A stretch of DNA of 44,312 nucleotides from Aquidulcibacter sp. (GTDB lineage Bacteria > Pseudomonadota > Alphaproteobacteria > Caulobacterales > Aquidulcibacteraceae): assembly GCA_027532555.1 (NCBI GenBank), contig JAPZTJ010000012.1:1-44312 (forward strand), given 5' to 3'. Positions 35,945 to 44,141 of this stretch are shown here, in pieces. Under the pieces are notes generated by a model. That model saw only the letters and a list, made by a program, of their open reading frames with translations. It had not been told where the DNA came from and ran no database searches. The first letter of the stretch is position 1; every line of letters begins with the position of its first letter. A program made the translations under genes and the position numbers.

Positions 35945-36935
35945 GGAAACCAATGAATCGCTTGACGAGATAGAGCGGTCGTTCTTTGGAAGCCATGTAG
36001 ATACGGCCGACATATTCACCGATCATGCCCAAAACCATCAATTGGACCCCACCCATAAACATGACGGCGATGAACAACATGGTCCAACCGCTGACCCATT
36101 GATCGGTGAGCAAACGGTTCAAAATCGCATAGACAATGCCGACATTGGACAGAACAAATATGGCCAAGCCAAGCGTAATGACAAAGCGTAACGGGGCGAG
36201 CGAAAACGACAACATGCCATCAAGGGCAAACAGAACCATCTTGCGCAAGGGATACTTGCTCTCCCCTGCTGCGCGCGCAGCACGGCGATAAGGCAGAGCT
36301 GTTTGGCGAAAGCCTACCCAACTGATCATGCCGCGCAAGAATCGATCGCGTTCCTTCATCGAGCCAATGGCATCAACCACCTGGCGATCAATCAGACGGA
36401 AGTCGCCCACATCAAGCGGGATATCCACATCTGACAAGGAATTCAGGCCACGATAGAAGACCCGCGCCGTAGCGAGTTTAAAGGCGCTTTCACCTTCGCG
36501 GTCTGTGCGTTGACCATAAACCACGTCATTGCCGTCGCGCCACAGCTTCACCATGTCGGCAATCAACTCGGGCGGGTCTTGCAGGTCTGCATCAATGATG
36601 ACCACGCAATCGCCATTGGCAATGTCGAGACCCGCCGTTACCGCGGGCTGATGACCAAAATTGCGCGACAACATGACAACTCGCACCCGGCGATCACTGG
36701 CCGCTAGCTCGGACAATTTTGTTCCCGTCAGATCCCGGCTGCCATCATCGACATAGATGATTTCATAATCCATGCCTTCTGTACTGGCCAAAGAGTCGAG
36801 AACTGCTTTCAGCCGCGCATGAGACAGGCCAATGACAGCTTCCTCATTATAGCAGGGAACAACCACGCTGATGCGGGCAGATCCGTCACGGGTCGAACGA
36901 ACAAGAGGAATTGGCGACGAATCTGAAATTGACAT
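35931..36935 (-). CDS. GT2 family glycosyltransferase (polyprenyl-phosphate sugar synthase, GtrB/DPM1-like)
   Basis: Transfers a sugar from a nucleotide donor to polyprenyl phosphate on the cytoplasmic face. The 334-residue product has the GT2 start I-S-V-V-V-P-C-Y-N-E-E, the V-D-D-G-S-R-D segment, the catalytic D-A-D-L-Q-D-P-P-E-L, and two C-terminal membrane helices (about 235-260 and 270-295). It ends G-R-I-Y-M-A-S-K-E-R-P-L-Y as in GtrB/YkcC-type enzymes. The ATG at 36935 is chosen for the family start; the frame runs to 37019 but would overlap the region of the divergent SDR gene. It is the first gene of the Gtr-like operon. Confidence 0.92.
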   Translation of the reverse strand: MSISDSSPIPLVRSTRDGSARISVVVPCYNEEAVIGLSHARLKAVLDSLASTEGMDYEIIYVDDGSRDLTGTKLSELAASDRRVRVVMLSRNFGHQPAVTAGLDIANGDCVVIIDADLQDPPELIADMVKLWRDGNDVVYGQRTDREGESAFKLATARVFYRGLNSLSDVDIPLDVGDFRLIDRQVVDAIGSMKERDRFLRGMISWVGFRQTALPYRRAARAAGESKYPLRKMVLFALDGMLSFSLAPLRFVITLGLAIFVLSNVGIVYAILNRLLTDQWVSGWTMLFIAVMFMGGVQLMVLGMIGEYVGRIYMASKERPLYLVKRFIGFHDRG

Positions 36936-37050
36936 AGGCGTGTTCCATAGCGAGTCCGCGCCATAAGCACAAACCAAACAACACTTGCGCACGGATGGGC
37001 GCTTGCTAGTGTATTCCATACATCAATTCAATAAGACTCGGGGAAACAAC

Positions 37051-37833
37051 ATGGCCTATCACCCATTCAATCTAGCTGGACACGTCGCTTTGGTCACAGG
37101 CGGCAATCGCGGCATTGGTCTAGGGATGGCAGAAGCCCTAGCCGCCTGCGGGGCCGATATCGCTATCTGGGGGCGCAAAGCCGCCGCCAACCAAGAAGCA
37201 ATCGCAAAACTGTCGGCCCATGGTGTCAAGGCGAAGGCGTGGGAAGTCGATGTGGCGCACGAAGATCAAGTGGTTGCCGCCATGGCCGACACCGTGGCGC
37301 AAATGGGCCGCATCGACACTGTCTTTGCTAATGCCGGCGTCGGCTATGGTGCGCCAAGCTTTGTGGACATGAGCACCGAGACGTATCGAAAGACCTTAGC
37401 GGTCAATCTCGACGGTGTGTTCTTCACACTACGTGAGGCGTGCCGCCATATGGTTGAACGCGCCAAAGCGGGCGACCCCGGCGGGTCATTGGTAGGGGTC
37501 GCTTCTCTGGCTGCCATCGAAGGTGCTGCCCGTAACGAGGCCTATGCCGCGACCAAAGGCGGGGTCATTTCCATGATCAAATCGATTGCGGTTGAGCATG
37601 CGCGCTATGGTGTGCGCGCCAATGCGATCCTGCCCGGCTGGATCGCCACCGATATGACCGAAATGGCGCAGAACTCCCCCGCCTTTGCCGAGAAGGTCAT
37701 CCCCCGGGTCCCTGCCCGCCGTTGGGGCACACCGGATGATTTCGGTGGTATTGCCGTATATCTCGCCAGCCAAGCTTCGGCCTATCACTCCGGTGATACG
37801 CTGGTGATCGACGGCGGCTATTCGATTTTCTAA
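37051..37833 (+). CDS. SDR family oxidoreductase
   Basis: A classical SDR of 260 residues, probably NAD(P)-dependent and cytoplasmic. The cofactor motif is T-G-G-N-R-G-I-G, followed by A-N-A-G-V-G-Y, the catalytic Ser in V-G-V-A-S-L, and Tyr/Lys in Y-A-A-T-K. The tail has L-P-G-W-I-A-T-D-M and a final V-I-D-G-G-Y, as in 3-oxoacyl-ACP reductase or sugar-alcohol dehydrogenase-like SDRs. The ATG at 37051 has GGGGAA 7 nt upstream. It is divergent from the GT2 gene and ends at a strong terminator. The substrate is unknown. Confidence 0.92.
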   Translation: MAYHPFNLAGHVALVTGGNRGIGLGMAEALAACGADIAIWGRKAAANQEAIAKLSAHGVKAKAWEVDVAHEDQVVAAMADTVAQMGRIDTVFANAGVGYGAPSFVDMSTETYRKTLAVNLDGVFFTLREACRHMVERAKAGDPGGSLVGVASLAAIEGAARNEAYAATKGGVISMIKSIAVEHARYGVRANAILPGWIATDMTEMAQNSPAFAEKVIPRVPARRWGTPDDFGGIAVYLASQASAYHSGDTLVIDGGYSIF

Positions 37834-37840
37834 GCCAACA

Positions 37841-37875
37841 AAAAAGGCCCGAGACGATCGTCTCGGGCCTTTCAT
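37841..37875. terminator. Bidirectional terminator between SDR gene and ilvC
   Basis: AAAGGCCCGAGACGA and TCGTCTCGGGCCTTT form a perfect palindrome at 843-872 of this kilobase (30 bp). It is flanked by an A run on one side and T on the other, between genes that converge (ends 37833 and 37896). Both strands can use it. Confidence 0.85.
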
Positions 37876-37895
37876 CATTTGAGTTCGAAAACGCC

Positions 37896-38999
<1,104 letters not shown>

Positions 39000-39050
39000 T
39001 CAGGTCAATCAAAGCCATCAGCTTGAGGGTGCTCGATCTCAGCAAAGCCC

Positions 39051-39806
39051 TCAGTTCGGGGCCGTGGTCGCGGGTGGACGGGTCGCCGCACTGGGTGGCC
39101 TGCGCGGTAATGGCCCAGCAGCAGGGGCAGCTTGAGGACCAGCACGCCCTGCGGCAAGCTCTGTTACAATCAACCACCCACCGGCTTCGCGCCGCCACAC
39201 TGTGACATAGCGCCCAAGGCTGAGCTGATTGTCACCGCGCCGGATCACATAGCGCCCCCAAGACGAGCCAGAGCCGCCCGCAGCCATGGCGCTCTCCGGG
39301 CTACGGTCCAAGGTTACATCATCTGGGAAGGTGCTAAAGCGGGCTTGGGCCCCTGCAGCCCCTGCAGGCGAAGAGCCTGAGGCATCGTGCAGAACCCCTT
39401 CACTCGACATCAGGGCTCCATAGGATTTCAGAGGTCCATTGGCGATCAAGCTCTCGGCAAATGCCCGATCAATGGCCAACAATTCCTCACTCTCGTCTGG
39501 CACTTTAGGTGCAGGTTCGCTGGAAATCGCTTGCGCCGCGCGCAGACCGTCCGGTGTCGCAGTTTCAGCTTCAGGTAGCTCCGGCGGTGGCGTTGGCTGG
39601 GTCGACACATCTGTCTCGGGTGCAGCTATAGCCTTGTCTACTGGGGCAGTTGCGGTGATCCATTCTGCTTTCGCGGGCCGTTTTGCTTGCGCCGGGGCAT
39701 TAGCCTGCGTGGTCGGCTCTGTCGTGGACTGCGCCATCGCGCTCATCGATGGCAAGACATACGCAAGGACGAAGTATCCCATCAAGACAGCAGCTAAACG
39801 TCTCAT
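39051..39806 (-). CDS. Exported NTF2-like (DUF4440-type) protein
   Basis: The 251-residue product has a signal peptide (1-25, ending S-A-M-A-Q), a Pro/Ala-rich linker to about residue 105, and a domain of about 120 residues that begins L-L-A-I-D-R-A-F-A-E-S. Its later strands include SSWGRYVIRRGDN and Y-V-T-V-W-R-R-E-A-G-G-W-L-I. This order fits the SnoaL/DUF4440 branch of the NTF2 fold, where a cone-shaped pocket binds small molecules. The tail is Pro/Ala/Arg-rich. It lies 12 bp downstream of another unknown gene and between ilvH and ilvC. The ligand is unknown. Confidence 0.72.
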   Translation of the reverse strand: MRRLAAVLMGYFVLAYVLPSMSAMAQSTTEPTTQANAPAQAKRPAKAEWITATAPVDKAIAAPETDVSTQPTPPPELPEAETATPDGLRAAQAISSEPAPKVPDESEELLAIDRAFAESLIANGPLKSYGALMSSEGVLHDASGSSPAGAAGAQARFSTFPDDVTLDRSPESAMAAGGSGSSWGRYVIRRGDNQLSLGRYVTVWRREAGGWLIVTELAAGRAGPQAAPAAGPLPRRPPSAATRPPATTAPN

Positions 39807-39818
39807 AGATCCCCTCCG

Positions 39819-40484
39819 CTAATTCGCTTTGTTGGGCGCAACTGGTACAAAGCTCGCCTCAGGCGAGACGAGCCCGCCTATCGGCAAGGCACCTGGTTGC
39901 AAGCCAAGTTTCTTGGCAAATATAGCCAAAAGCGGACGGACCCGTTCGTCGTCATAGCGGGTGGAGATGCAACGCTCCCGATTAGGCGCACGCACTTCGA
40001 TCACAGCAGTCGCTTGGCCCGCGCGGGCAAGCGTTTCGATGGTGCGCTTAAGCTCGCCCCAGATTTTGGCGTCTTCAAAGGCATAAACGAGGGTGGCGGC
40101 ATCGGTCACGTCTAAACTCCCACTGGCGCGACTGACGGCTTTTCCGTCCCACCGCACCATGGTGTAACGCCCGGGCTCAGCTTCTGGCGTAGAAAAAGTT
40201 ATGCTGATGCTTTCCTGACTTGCTGGACGCAAGACAGACAGACGATAGGCAGCCTTATCCCCAGCCGCTTTGGCAAAGGGCGTATCGATGCCCATCGCCT
40301 TCAAAACCGCCGGGTCGGCCAACTCGCCATTCACAGGGCTATCACACAGGCGCATGCGTGGGTCGCCATCAACGCCCAGAAACAAGGCCTTTTGTTCGGG
40401 TTCTGCTTTGCCAACCAAATAGATGGTCAAGCCCAAGACCGCCGCAATGGCCAGCATTATCAAATATCGAAAAGAGCTTTTCAT
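39819..40484 (-). CDS. Membrane-anchored protein of unknown function
   Basis: From the ATG at 40484 the product has 221 residues, with an N-terminal membrane helix or uncleaved signal (about 6-24) and a soluble periplasmic part. Visible segments are a D-P-R-M-R-L-C-D-S-P region, RYTMVRWDGKAVSR and a late R-E-R-C-I-S-T-R-Y-D-D. Two Cys residues are far apart and may pair. The start at 40514 is also in frame. The gene follows ilvH by 75 bp and precedes the NTF2-like gene by 12 bp, so it may be transcribed with them. I do not recognise a family. Confidence 0.6.
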   Translation of the reverse strand: MKSSFRYLIMLAIAAVLGLTIYLVGKAEPEQKALFLGVDGDPRMRLCDSPVNGELADPAVLKAMGIDTPFAKAAGDKAAYRLSVLRPASQESISITFSTPEAEPGRYTMVRWDGKAVSRASGSLDVTDAATLVYAFEDAKIWGELKRTIETLARAGQATAVIEVRAPNRERCISTRYDDERVRPLLAIFAKKLGLQPGALPIGGLVSPEASFVPVAPNKAN

Positions 40485-40559
40485 CCACTCATCCAAACCT
40501 GAACTTTGGGCCAAAACAAGGCCGATTTGCGAACCAAACTGGCCGACGGCATGTGTCGC

Positions 40560-41102
40560 CTAGATAACATCCTTGCCGCGACGGATGGTGGCCACCCCAG
40601 TGCGCGAGACCTCAACCAGACCAAGCGGTCTCATCAAATCAATGAAATCATCCAGTTTTTTGGAGGACCCAGTCAGCTCAAAGGTGAAATGGTCCAAGCC
40701 AGCATCCATGATCCGGCATTTAAACGCATCGGCCAAGCGCATGGCCTCGACCCGTACATCGCCCGTGCCAGCAACTTTGATCAACGCCAATTCACGCGCG
40801 ACGGCATCGCTGTCACCATAGAAATCGATGACACGCTTAACCGGTACCAACCGGCCCAATTGCGCGCGAATCTGGGTTAAGACGCTCGGCGTGCCCGAGG
40901 TCACGATGGTGATGCGCGACGTATGCGCCTCATGGTCCGTCTCTGCGACCGTCAAGCTTTCGATGTTATAGCCACGCGCGGAAAACAGCCCAACAACGCG
41001 GGCTAGAACACCGGGTTCATTGGTGACAATCACAGCCAAAGTGGTGCGAATGATTGGGCTTTCGCCTTCGGGAATGAAATATGCGGAACCGGGCTGGGTC
41101 AT
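40560..41102 (-). CDS. ilvH: Acetolactate synthase small (regulatory) subunit
   Basis: Regulatory subunit of acetohydroxyacid synthase, which condenses pyruvate for valine/leucine and isoleucine synthesis. The 180-residue product has an N-terminal ACT domain (T-T-L-A-V-I-V-T-N-E-P-G-V-L-A-R-V-V-G-L-F, then R-G-Y-N-I-E-S-L-T-V), which binds the inhibitor valine, and a C-terminal domain with D-H-F-T-F-E-L-T-G-S-S-K-K-L-D-D-F and V-S-R-T-G-V-A-T-I-R-R-G. The catalytic ilvB gene, usually directly upstream, is missing here; an NTF2-like gene and a toxin-antitoxin pair stand in its place. Confidence 0.95.
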   Translation of the reverse strand: MTQPGSAYFIPEGESPIIRTTLAVIVTNEPGVLARVVGLFSARGYNIESLTVAETDHEAHTSRITIVTSGTPSVLTQIRAQLGRLVPVKRVIDFYGDSDAVARELALIKVAGTGDVRVEAMRLADAFKCRIMDAGLDHFTFELTGSSKKLDDFIDLMRPLGLVEVSRTGVATIRRGKDVI

Positions 41103-41135
41103 GAAAGGGTCTCGACTGGCTGTGTTGGTAGTGCT

Positions 41136-41486
41136 TTAGCGGTCATAGAGGACGCGTGCAAACCTCACTTGCCCTAGTTCGTTCAAATCCATGAGTTCGG
41201 TTGCCGTCGCGCCGGTCTCATCGCGATAAATCAGCGCCAAGCCCTGTTGATCTTGGCAGATGCTGAGGAGCGTAAATTGCAGGTGAGGCCGGATTTGAAA
41301 GGCGTAGCTGAAATAGGGACGCAGCTCTTCCCGGCTGGTGAAAGAGGTCTTTGCACCCTTGCTGCGGATCGCGACCTTTGGCGAATGAAAGATTACATCC
41401 TCTGCATAATGAGCAAGGATTTTCTCCACGTCATGCGCATTCCAATCGGCGATCCAACTGGCGGCGAAAGTGGGAGGGTCGGTCAT
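41136..41486 (-). CDS. NTF2/SnoaL-like protein
   Basis: A 116-residue single-domain protein of the nuclear transport factor 2 fold. The helix W-I-A-D-W-N-A-H-D-V-E-K-I-L and the following H-Y-A-E-D-V-I-F-H-S-P pattern are typical, then R-E-E-L-R-P-Y-F-S-Y-A-F and a final beta sheet. The ligand or reaction is unknown. Its ATG overlaps the mazF-like stop (ATGA), so it is translated with the toxin-antitoxin genes. ilvH begins 33 bp downstream. Confidence 0.85.
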   Translation of the reverse strand: MTDPPTFAASWIADWNAHDVEKILAHYAEDVIFHSPKVAIRSKGAKTSFTSREELRPYFSYAFQIRPHLQFTLLSICQDQQGLALIYRDETGATATELMDLNELGQVRFARVLYDR

Positions 41487-41836
41487 GGCGTTCGATTTTC
41501 CAGCGAAGTCGGGTCTTTCAGCAGACGGTCCAGCAAGATACCCACATCTCGCAAGGTTGCAGTTGGCACCCGGTCTAGCAAACGAAACCCACGCGCGGTG
41601 CGGTCCAGTGATTTGATCTGATCGACCAGCAGATACCCCTCAATGCGCCCGCCCGCTGGCAAAGGCAATTTGAACGGCCACGGACTGGGGTTCGAGGTGA
41701 TCGGCACGACAATCGCCGTGGAGCTGACCTCGTGATAGGCATGAGGTGTCAGCACCAAAGCTGGCCGGAAACCCGCCTGCTCCCGCCCTTGGCTGCCTTT
41801 GAGATCCACCATGACGATGTCGCCGCGATCAAGCAT
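41483..41836 (-). CDS. MazF/PemK-type endoribonuclease toxin
   Basis: A 117-residue toxin of the MazF/PemK (CcdB-fold) family that cuts mRNA at short sequences. The N-terminus R-G-D-I-V-M-V-D-L and the G-R-E-Q-A-G-F-R-P-A-L-V-L-T-P segment hold the usual basic residue for catalysis. I-V-V-P-I-T-S-N and VDQIKSLDRTARG follow in the family order. It overlaps its AbrB-type antitoxin gene by 8 bp and the NTF2-like gene by 4 bp. The ORF is intact, so the toxin may be active. Confidence 0.9.
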   Translation of the reverse strand: MLDRGDIVMVDLKGSQGREQAGFRPALVLTPHAYHEVSSTAIVVPITSNPSPWPFKLPLPAGGRIEGYLLVDQIKSLDRTARGFRLLDRVPTATLRDVGILLDRLLKDPTSLENRTP

Positions 41837-42164
41837 GCTTGGCGCTTTTCACGTGGGTGTTCCAAGCTGAAATCAGGTCATCTGCCGCCATGTCGAGCAC
41901 ATTGTCTGGCGCAATCCAGCCATCTTCAATGGCCTCTTTGCCCTGCGCTTCTCCCAAGTCAGCTATCTTGGGCGCAGACAAGGTTCGGGCTTGGGAAATC
42001 AAAACGTCCAGCGACGGGATCACTTCTTCCGGCACAACATGGCCCACCAATTGGCCATTCTCATTGGCAAACCGAATCTTGGACCCGGGCTTAATCCCAA
42101 ACACATCCCGCAAGGCCTTAGGGATCACCACTTGGCCCTTGGTGGAGACGAGACCATCGCTCAT
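41829..42164 (-). CDS. AbrB/MazE-type antitoxin (SpoVT-AbrB domain)
   Basis: A 111-residue DNA-binding antitoxin. The first 50 residues form a swapped-hairpin AbrB domain (S-T-K-G-Q-V-V-I-P-K-A-L-R-D-V-F-G-I-K-P-G). The rest, acidic and helical, should bind and neutralise the MazF-like toxin encoded next. The ATG at 42164 has AAGGAAG 7 nt upstream; the frame runs to 42299 but those residues lack a family pattern. It probably represses its own promoter, as most antitoxins of this type do (inference). Confidence 0.88.
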   Translation of the reverse strand: MSDGLVSTKGQVVIPKALRDVFGIKPGSKIRFANENGQLVGHVVPEEVIPSLDVLISQARTLSAPKIADLGEAQGKEAIEDGWIAPDNVLDMAADDLISAWNTHVKSAKHA

Positions 42165-42272
42165 GAACTGCTTCCTTTGGTTGGACGAAGTAATACTAAA
42201 GTAAAACTTTCGTGGTGTCACGGGGGATTTTGAGGGGCTCGGAACATGTGCCTTCGAAAGTCGTTCGGGAAC

Positions 42273-42303
42273 GGTTTTGGTGACCATTTCGGTCACCAAA
42301 ACC
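42273..42303. other. Perfect 13-bp hairpin upstream of the AbrB/MazF module
   Basis: GGTTTTGGTGACC and GGTCACCAAAACC are exact inverted repeats with a 5-nt spacer. The hairpin begins 6 bp after the stop of the small gene that ends at 42309, so it may be that gene's 3' end, but there is no T run on the minus strand. It could also be an operator about 110 bp before the antitoxin gene. Confidence 0.55.
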
Positions 42304-42308
42304 TTGTT

Positions 42309-42567
42309 TCAATTATCTTTTGACAGTTCAATCGCGTCAAGGGACGCTTCGCTTTTGCCCTTGACCCGCTCGAACTGACATTCATTAGCCTGAAAGACCA
42401 GTCCCCTCTCCGTCCAAGTCGTGCCCATCAGGATACCAGCTCTCCCGTCCTGAACCATGCACAGGGACCGGGGAACGTGGAACAGGAAACATCGAATAGT
42501 ACGCAACAAAGATCGCCCAAGTTGCAACAGGTGCAGCGACCCAAAATGGAAACTTCTTCAGGATCAC
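42309..42567 (-). pseudogene. Small single-helix membrane protein gene, probably frameshifted
   Basis: A GTG at 42567 with AAGGAG 6 nt upstream starts a frame that encodes a short N-terminus and one membrane helix (F-W-V-A-A-P-V-A-T-W-A-I-F-V-A-Y-Y). Near 42472-42476, in a CCCC run, this frame turns into an unlikely Pro/Gly/Ser tail and ends at 42385. Moving one base to the next frame gives a sensible acidic soluble tail (C-M-V-Q-D-G-R-A-G-I-L, then ANECQFERVKGKSEASL) ending at 42309. The simplest reading is one extra C, by mutation or base-call error. I do not recognise the family. Confidence 0.45.
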
Positions 42568-42663
42568 TGGCTGCTCCTTTGCCAATGGTCAGGTGGGCCT
42601 ACGGCAATTGGTCGTGGCGGGAATGGTTAAACGGAAAATTATACACATTTTTTTACACACTAA

Positions 42664-42692
42664 TTGACAAAGTGACTAACTCTAATTAATCT
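42664..42692 (+). promoter_or_regulatory. Candidate promoter of hicAB
   Basis: A perfect TTGACA (42664-42669) is followed, 17 nt later, by TAATCT (42687-42692). The hicA ATG comes only 7 nt after this and has no Shine-Dalgarno site, so the message could be leaderless. Repeats of CTAATT at about 42659 and 42683 flank the -35 and could be bound by HicB. Confidence 0.4.
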
Positions 42693-42698
42693 ATTTCA

Positions 42699-42881
42699 AT
42701 GGAGCGCGACAGCAAGAAAATCGTCAGGCGGCTTTTGTCCGAAGGGTTTGTTTTGGTTTCGAGCAAAGGGTCACATCACAAATTCGCCAAAGGCGGCGTG
42801 GTTGTGATCGTCCCGCATCCAAAGAAAGATTTACCGCTCGGCACGGCGCGATCCATTGCGAAAATGGCGGGATGGCTATGA
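42699..42881 (+). CDS. hicA: HicA-type mRNA interferase toxin
   Basis: A 60-residue toxin with a double-stranded-RNA-binding-like fold that cuts mRNA. The pattern R-R-L-L-S-E-G-F, then K-G-S-H-H-K-F (catalytic His at 26 or 27), V-V-I-V-P-H-P-K-K-D-L and G-T-A-R-S-I-A-K is the full HicA signature. It is followed by hicB with an 11-bp gap. No ribosome binding site precedes the ATG. Confidence 0.95.
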   Translation: MERDSKKIVRRLLSEGFVLVSSKGSHHKFAKGGVVVIVPHPKKDLPLGTARSIAKMAGWL

Positions 42882-42892
42882 AAGGCAACGCG

Positions 42893-43285
42893 ATGCACTA
42901 TTATCACGGCGTCGTCCACAAGGACGAGGACAGCGCCTTTGGCGTCTCTTTTCCTGATTTAGAGGGTTGTTTTTCAGCCGCCGATGATCTGGAAAGCGTT
43001 GTGCGCGAAGCCACCGACGCCGTTTCGCTCTATTTCGATGGAAATGATCGCGTCATCGAGCCATCCAGCATCGAGGCGGTCCGCGAGTTGGCGAAAGAGG
43101 ATTTGGCAAATGGTGCTTTCCTGATTCTGGTGCCCCATATCGCCTCAAGCAACAGGCCCACCCGCATCAACATCTCACTCGATTCCGGCATCCTCGCCGC
43201 CATCGACACCGCCGCCTCTGCCCGCAAACTAACCCGCAGTGCATTTCTGGCGCAGGCGGCGCGGAATGAGATTGTGGGGCGGTAG
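42893..43285 (+). CDS. hicB: HicB-type antitoxin
   Basis: A 130-residue antitoxin. The N-terminal partly degraded RNase H-like domain (Y-Y-H-G-V-V, G-V-S-F-P-D-L-E-G-C-F-S, then a helix with A-T-D-A-V-S-L-Y) binds HicA. The C-terminal ribbon-helix-helix (R-I-N-I-S-L-D-S-G-I-L-A-A-I-D, then L-T-R-S-A-F-L-A-Q-A-A) binds the operator. The ATG at 42893 has GAAAGG 7 nt upstream; in-frame ATGs at 42872 and 42878 would overlap hicA. Expected to repress hicAB. Confidence 0.95.
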   Translation: MHYYHGVVHKDEDSAFGVSFPDLEGCFSAADDLESVVREATDAVSLYFDGNDRVIEPSSIEAVRELAKEDLANGAFLILVPHIASSNRPTRINISLDSGILAAIDTAASARKLTRSAFLAQAARNEIVGR

Positions 43286-43360
43286 GGGTTGTATGAAGTG
43301 ATATTGCCATTTAAAATTTGCAAAACATTTTCGGGTCTCGGCGCAGCAAAGGGTTGAAGG

Positions 43361-44141
43361 GTGTCCTTATTAAAAGAAATTCAGTCGGCTATCCTTGGTG
43401 CAAGTCCCAATTTGTATGAAATACTGCTTAAACTGCGCTACCTTGCTTCGAAACTCGGAAGTGCACCACTCGAGGACTGGGTTAGATATGAAATAGAAGG
43501 TTACCCCGAGGCCGCGCTTGTTCCAAGTTTTCGGATTGCGGAAGCAACCTATCTTGGAACATTTACAAATGGTTATCGCACCTTAACCAACGCGCAGATT
43601 CCGAGTCACGTCGTTAGAAAACATGCAGGAGAAAGCTGGGTTTCCTTCCCGATCCGCGACAGCATTGCAGTTGTGGATTCAACTTTGAAATCAACGTCGC
43701 CAACTGAACGTGCCAATTTTGGGCCAGAATGCGCCAACTTATTGTTGATGCTTAAGGGCAAAGTATACGAAGACTAACAGATGACCTATGTTGCTGGCCG
43801 CTTTGGCGGTATGCCATTTGATACCATCCACAGTAATGTCCGTGCAAAAGTGCTCGACCTAACTCTCGAGTTAGAAAAAGAAATTCCAGTAGCGGCCCTA
43901 ATTACTATCGAAAATTCCAATCAAAAAATAAATGAGACTGAAATCCGTCAAACCACGAACATCACGAATAATATAATTTATGGAAACAATGGAATAATTA
44001 GCGATATTGCAAACAGGACAGAGATTAATTTCTCAGAAGGGAACGATCAAGCCTTCTTGAAATGGCTAATTGAGACAGGAATTCCTTCACAAGACGCACA
44101 AGAATTGGTGAAATTAGCTAAGTCTGAAACTCCCGATAGCT
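43361..44141 (+). pseudogene. AbiTii-family phage-resistance gene, broken by a stop codon and by an IS
   Basis: The GTG at 43361 with AAAGGG upstream begins M-S-L-L-K-E-I-Q, and the next 138 residues follow the AbiTii domain: L-L-K-L-R-Y-L-A-S-K-L-G, W-V-R-Y-E-I-E-G-Y and a later S-F-R-I-A. A TAA at 43775-43777 stops this frame. The same frame continues from the next codon with V-R-A-K-V-L-D-L-T-L-E-L-E-K-E, also typical of the family, so one gene was split by a nonsense codon. The second part then runs into the IS at 44142, which supplies the last 11 codons. Base composition is AT-rich compared with the housekeeping genes. AbiTii proteins are linked to abortive infection; this copy is probably inactive. 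Confidence 0.82.

Noticed and set aside
42172-42299. N-terminal extension of the AbrB-type antitoxin
   Set aside because: The added residues lack an AbrB pattern, overlap the 13-bp hairpin, and a good ribosome binding site stands before the ATG at 42164.
43775-43783. Programmed stop-codon read-through in the AbiTii gene
   Set aside because: The context TAA-CAG-ATG is not a known strong read-through signal and the gene is also cut by an IS, so decay is the simpler view.
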